Origin: an uncultured Clostridia bacterium
GTDB lineage: Bacteria; Bacillota; Clostridia; Oscillospirales; CAG-272
Direction: 5' to 3'
DNA: 5,160 bases
Assembly: GCA_937895775.1 (NCBI GenBank)
Contig: CALBLD010000028.1
Coordinates: 1-5,160, forward strand
The notes beneath the pieces are model-generated. The model had not been told where the DNA came from, did not search any database, and saw only the letters and a program-made list of their open reading frames with translations. The translations under genes were made by a program, and so were the position numbers. Positions 3,942-5,160 of this stretch are shown in pieces (positions within the stretch are counted from its first letter, which is position 1; every line of letters begins with the position of its first letter).

Positions 3942-5160
3942 ATGCCGCAGAAAAATGTTGCGGGATATATCCGCGTATCGACCGAAGAGCAGTCGCAGAA
4001 GGGTCTGTCGCTCGAATCGCAACGCACCGACATCGAAGATTACTGCCGCAGATGCGGTTACAGGCTCGTAAAGCTCTATGTCGATCGCGGCATAACGGCA
4101 CGCAAAGACCTTTACAAGCGCGCCGCTTTCATGGAAATGATGCACGACGTGCAGTCGAAGATCGTCGATCACATCGTCGTACTGCGTCTCGACCGCTTTT
4201 TCCGCAACGTCTACGACTATCACCGCATGATGCACGAATTTCTCGATCCGGCAGACTGCGGATGGTCTGCGGTCAAGGAAGAGTACGACACGACAACGAC
4301 AAACGGCAGGCTTATGATCAACCTCCGCCTTGCGATCGCCGAGCAGGAGTGCGATCAGGATTCGGACAGAATCAAGGACGTTTTCGCAAACCGGATCAGA
4401 GAGGGGTTTGTTGTGACGGGCGTTCCGCCGCTCGGCTACAAAATCGTTGACAAGCGGCTCGTTCCGAGCGACGATGCCCCGATGGTAAGGGACTTTTTCG
4501 AAACATTCATGCGCAAATATTCGGTGCGACTTGTCATGCTCGAGATGCGGCAGAAGTACGGCATCTATCTCACCTATGACCGCATACTGACGACACTGCG
4601 CAAGGAGATTTATACCGGGCGATACCGTGACAATCCGCACTACTGCCCGCCGATCGTGCCGGATGAGCTTTTCGCCGCAGTGCAGGAAGGGCTTGATCGT
4701 AACATAAAGGCGAAGGGTCCCGAGAGCAAGGTGTATATCTTCTCGGGACTGCTGAAATGCGCAAGGTGCGGTCGTACGCTGAGCGGAAGCTCGCCGAAGG
4801 AGCGCAAATTCACATACTACCGTTGCGGTGCGGCATATCAGAATCTGACCTGTGACAACCGGCACAACACAAGCGAGCAAAAGGTGGAGCGGTATCTGCT
4901 CGATAATATAGACACGCTTATAGAGCAGTACGAACTCAATGTTGCCGAAGCCAAAAAAGAAAACGCGGCAGGTGCGCCGCGTAAAGGTAACAGGAAGCAG
5001 ATAATGCAAAAAATCGACCGTCTCACGGAGCTGTACGTGAACGGTCTGATCGATATAGAGGAATTCAAGCGGAGACGAAGCGAGTACGAAAGTCAGATAA
5101 TCGACGACGAGCCGGAGAGGAAAGATATCTCGGCGGCACCGCGCTTTGCGGTGCGCAGAG
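3942..5160 (+). CDS. Large serine recombinase (phage-type integrase), 3' end cut by window
   Basis: The frame is open for 406 codons to the right edge; family members are usually 450-550 residues. The N-terminal resolvase domain (about 4-145) has the nucleophile S13 in YIRVSTEEQ, R11, GLSLESQ (21-27) and the LRLDRFFRN motif with R85 and R88. The recombinase domain follows (about 150-250), then a zinc ribbon with C273, C276, C295 and C304. A probable coiled coil (about 310-395) is typical of large serine integrases. It likely performs attP x attB integration; excision would need a directionality factor not seen here. AAAGGAG at 3928-3934, 7 bases before the ATG, fixes the start. It lies 101 bases after the repressor with no obvious promoter between. 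A transposon TnpX-like role is possible but context favours a prophage. Confidence 0.95.
   Translation, partial: MPQKNVAGYIRVSTEEQSQKGLSLESQRTDIEDYCRRCGYRLVKLYVDRGITARKDLYKRAAFMEMMHDVQSKIVDHIVVLRLDRFFRNVYDYHRMMHEFLDPADCGWSAVKEEYDTTTTNGRLMINLRLAIAEQECDQDSDRIKDVFANRIREGFVVTGVPPLGYKIVDKRLVPSDDAPMVRDFFETFMRKYSVRLVMLEMRQKYGIYLTYDRILTTLRKEIYTGRYRDNPHYCPPIVPDELFAAVQEGLDRNIKAKGPESKVYIFSGLLKCARCGRTLSGSSPKERKFTYYRCGAAYQNLTCDNRHNTSEQKVERYLLDNIDTLIEQYELNVAEAKKENAAGAPRKGNRKQIMQKIDRLTELYVNGLIDIEEFKRRRSEYESQIIDDEPERKDISAAPRFAVRR

Larger units (their letters stand above)
1..5160. mobile_element. Prophage or related integrative element: lysogeny switch, early operon and integrase (partial, both edges open)
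   Basis: The whole window reads as one element. It has a large serine recombinase, an S24-type repressor divergent from a small Cro-like regulator, and a leftward operon of tiny genes including YopX-family and Lar-family members, which are typical of phages and prophages. No host housekeeping gene, tRNA gene or element boundary is visible, so neither att site lies recognisably inside. An integrative conjugative element is the main alternative because such recombinases are shared, but no conjugation gene is present and the small-gene operon favours a phage. Confidence 0.85.

Noticed and set aside
3870..5009. Long 379-codon minus-strand open frame
   Set aside because: It is antisense to the serine recombinase, whose catalytic and zinc-binding motifs are all present on the plus strand. 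Its product resembles no family and it has no ribosome site.
3942..5160. Transposon resolvase or IS607-type transposase
   Set aside because: The protein is too long and has recombinase, zinc-ribbon and coiled-coil regions after the catalytic domain, as in large serine integrases. The HTH is not N-terminal as in IS607 enzymes.

Overview
This window looks like the lysogeny/early control region of a temperate phage (prophage) or a closely related integrative element of a Gram-positive host. Strong AGGAGG-type ribosome sites, YopX-family and Lar-family proteins, a large serine recombinase and an S24-type repressor all point to a Firmicutes host, most likely a gut Clostridia/Oscillospiraceae-type bacterium. 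That host level is an inference from gene content and style, not from any marker gene.

Layout. Positions 1-3015 hold a leftward (minus-strand) operon of ten small genes packed end to end. Read in transcription order from 3015 down to 1 they are: a 69-aa Cro-like/DUF739-like HTH protein, an acidic 84-aa unknown, a YopX-family protein, a Lar-like protein with an extra zinc-ribbon tail, a 72-aa unknown, an 82-aa unknown with a repetitive charged tail, a 76-aa zinc-ribbon protein with an Asp/Glu tail, a 73-aa charged helical unknown, a 174-aa phage protein with a C-terminal zinc ribbon, and the first 27 codons of a further gene cut by the window edge. Positions 3016-3180 are a divergent control region with two back-to-back promoters and several palindromes. 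Positions 3181-3840 (plus strand) encode a LexA/CI-type self-cleaving repressor. Positions 3841-3941 hold an eight-unit, 10-bp-period tandem repeat. From 3942 to the right edge runs a large serine recombinase, open for 406 codons and cut by the window end.

How it fits together (inference from layout and families). The repressor and the Cro-like protein sit head to head and probably compete over the shared control region. Repressor self-cleavage after DNA damage would free the leftward promoter and switch on the early operon. The recombinase, downstream of the repressor with no visible terminator or promoter between them, would carry out integration.

Points that stand out. An identical 20-bp sequence containing a perfect 17-bp palindrome brackets the Cro-like gene on both sides. 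A 15-bp inverted repeat sits inside the -35/-10 spacer of the leftward promoter. Base composition changes sharply inside the repressor gene (about 39% to 57% GC by hand count), suggesting swapping of an AT-rich immunity module. The 10-bp repeat array sits directly before the recombinase. No stretch over 300 bases lacks a gene, and no RNA gene, CRISPR array or attachment site could be identified.
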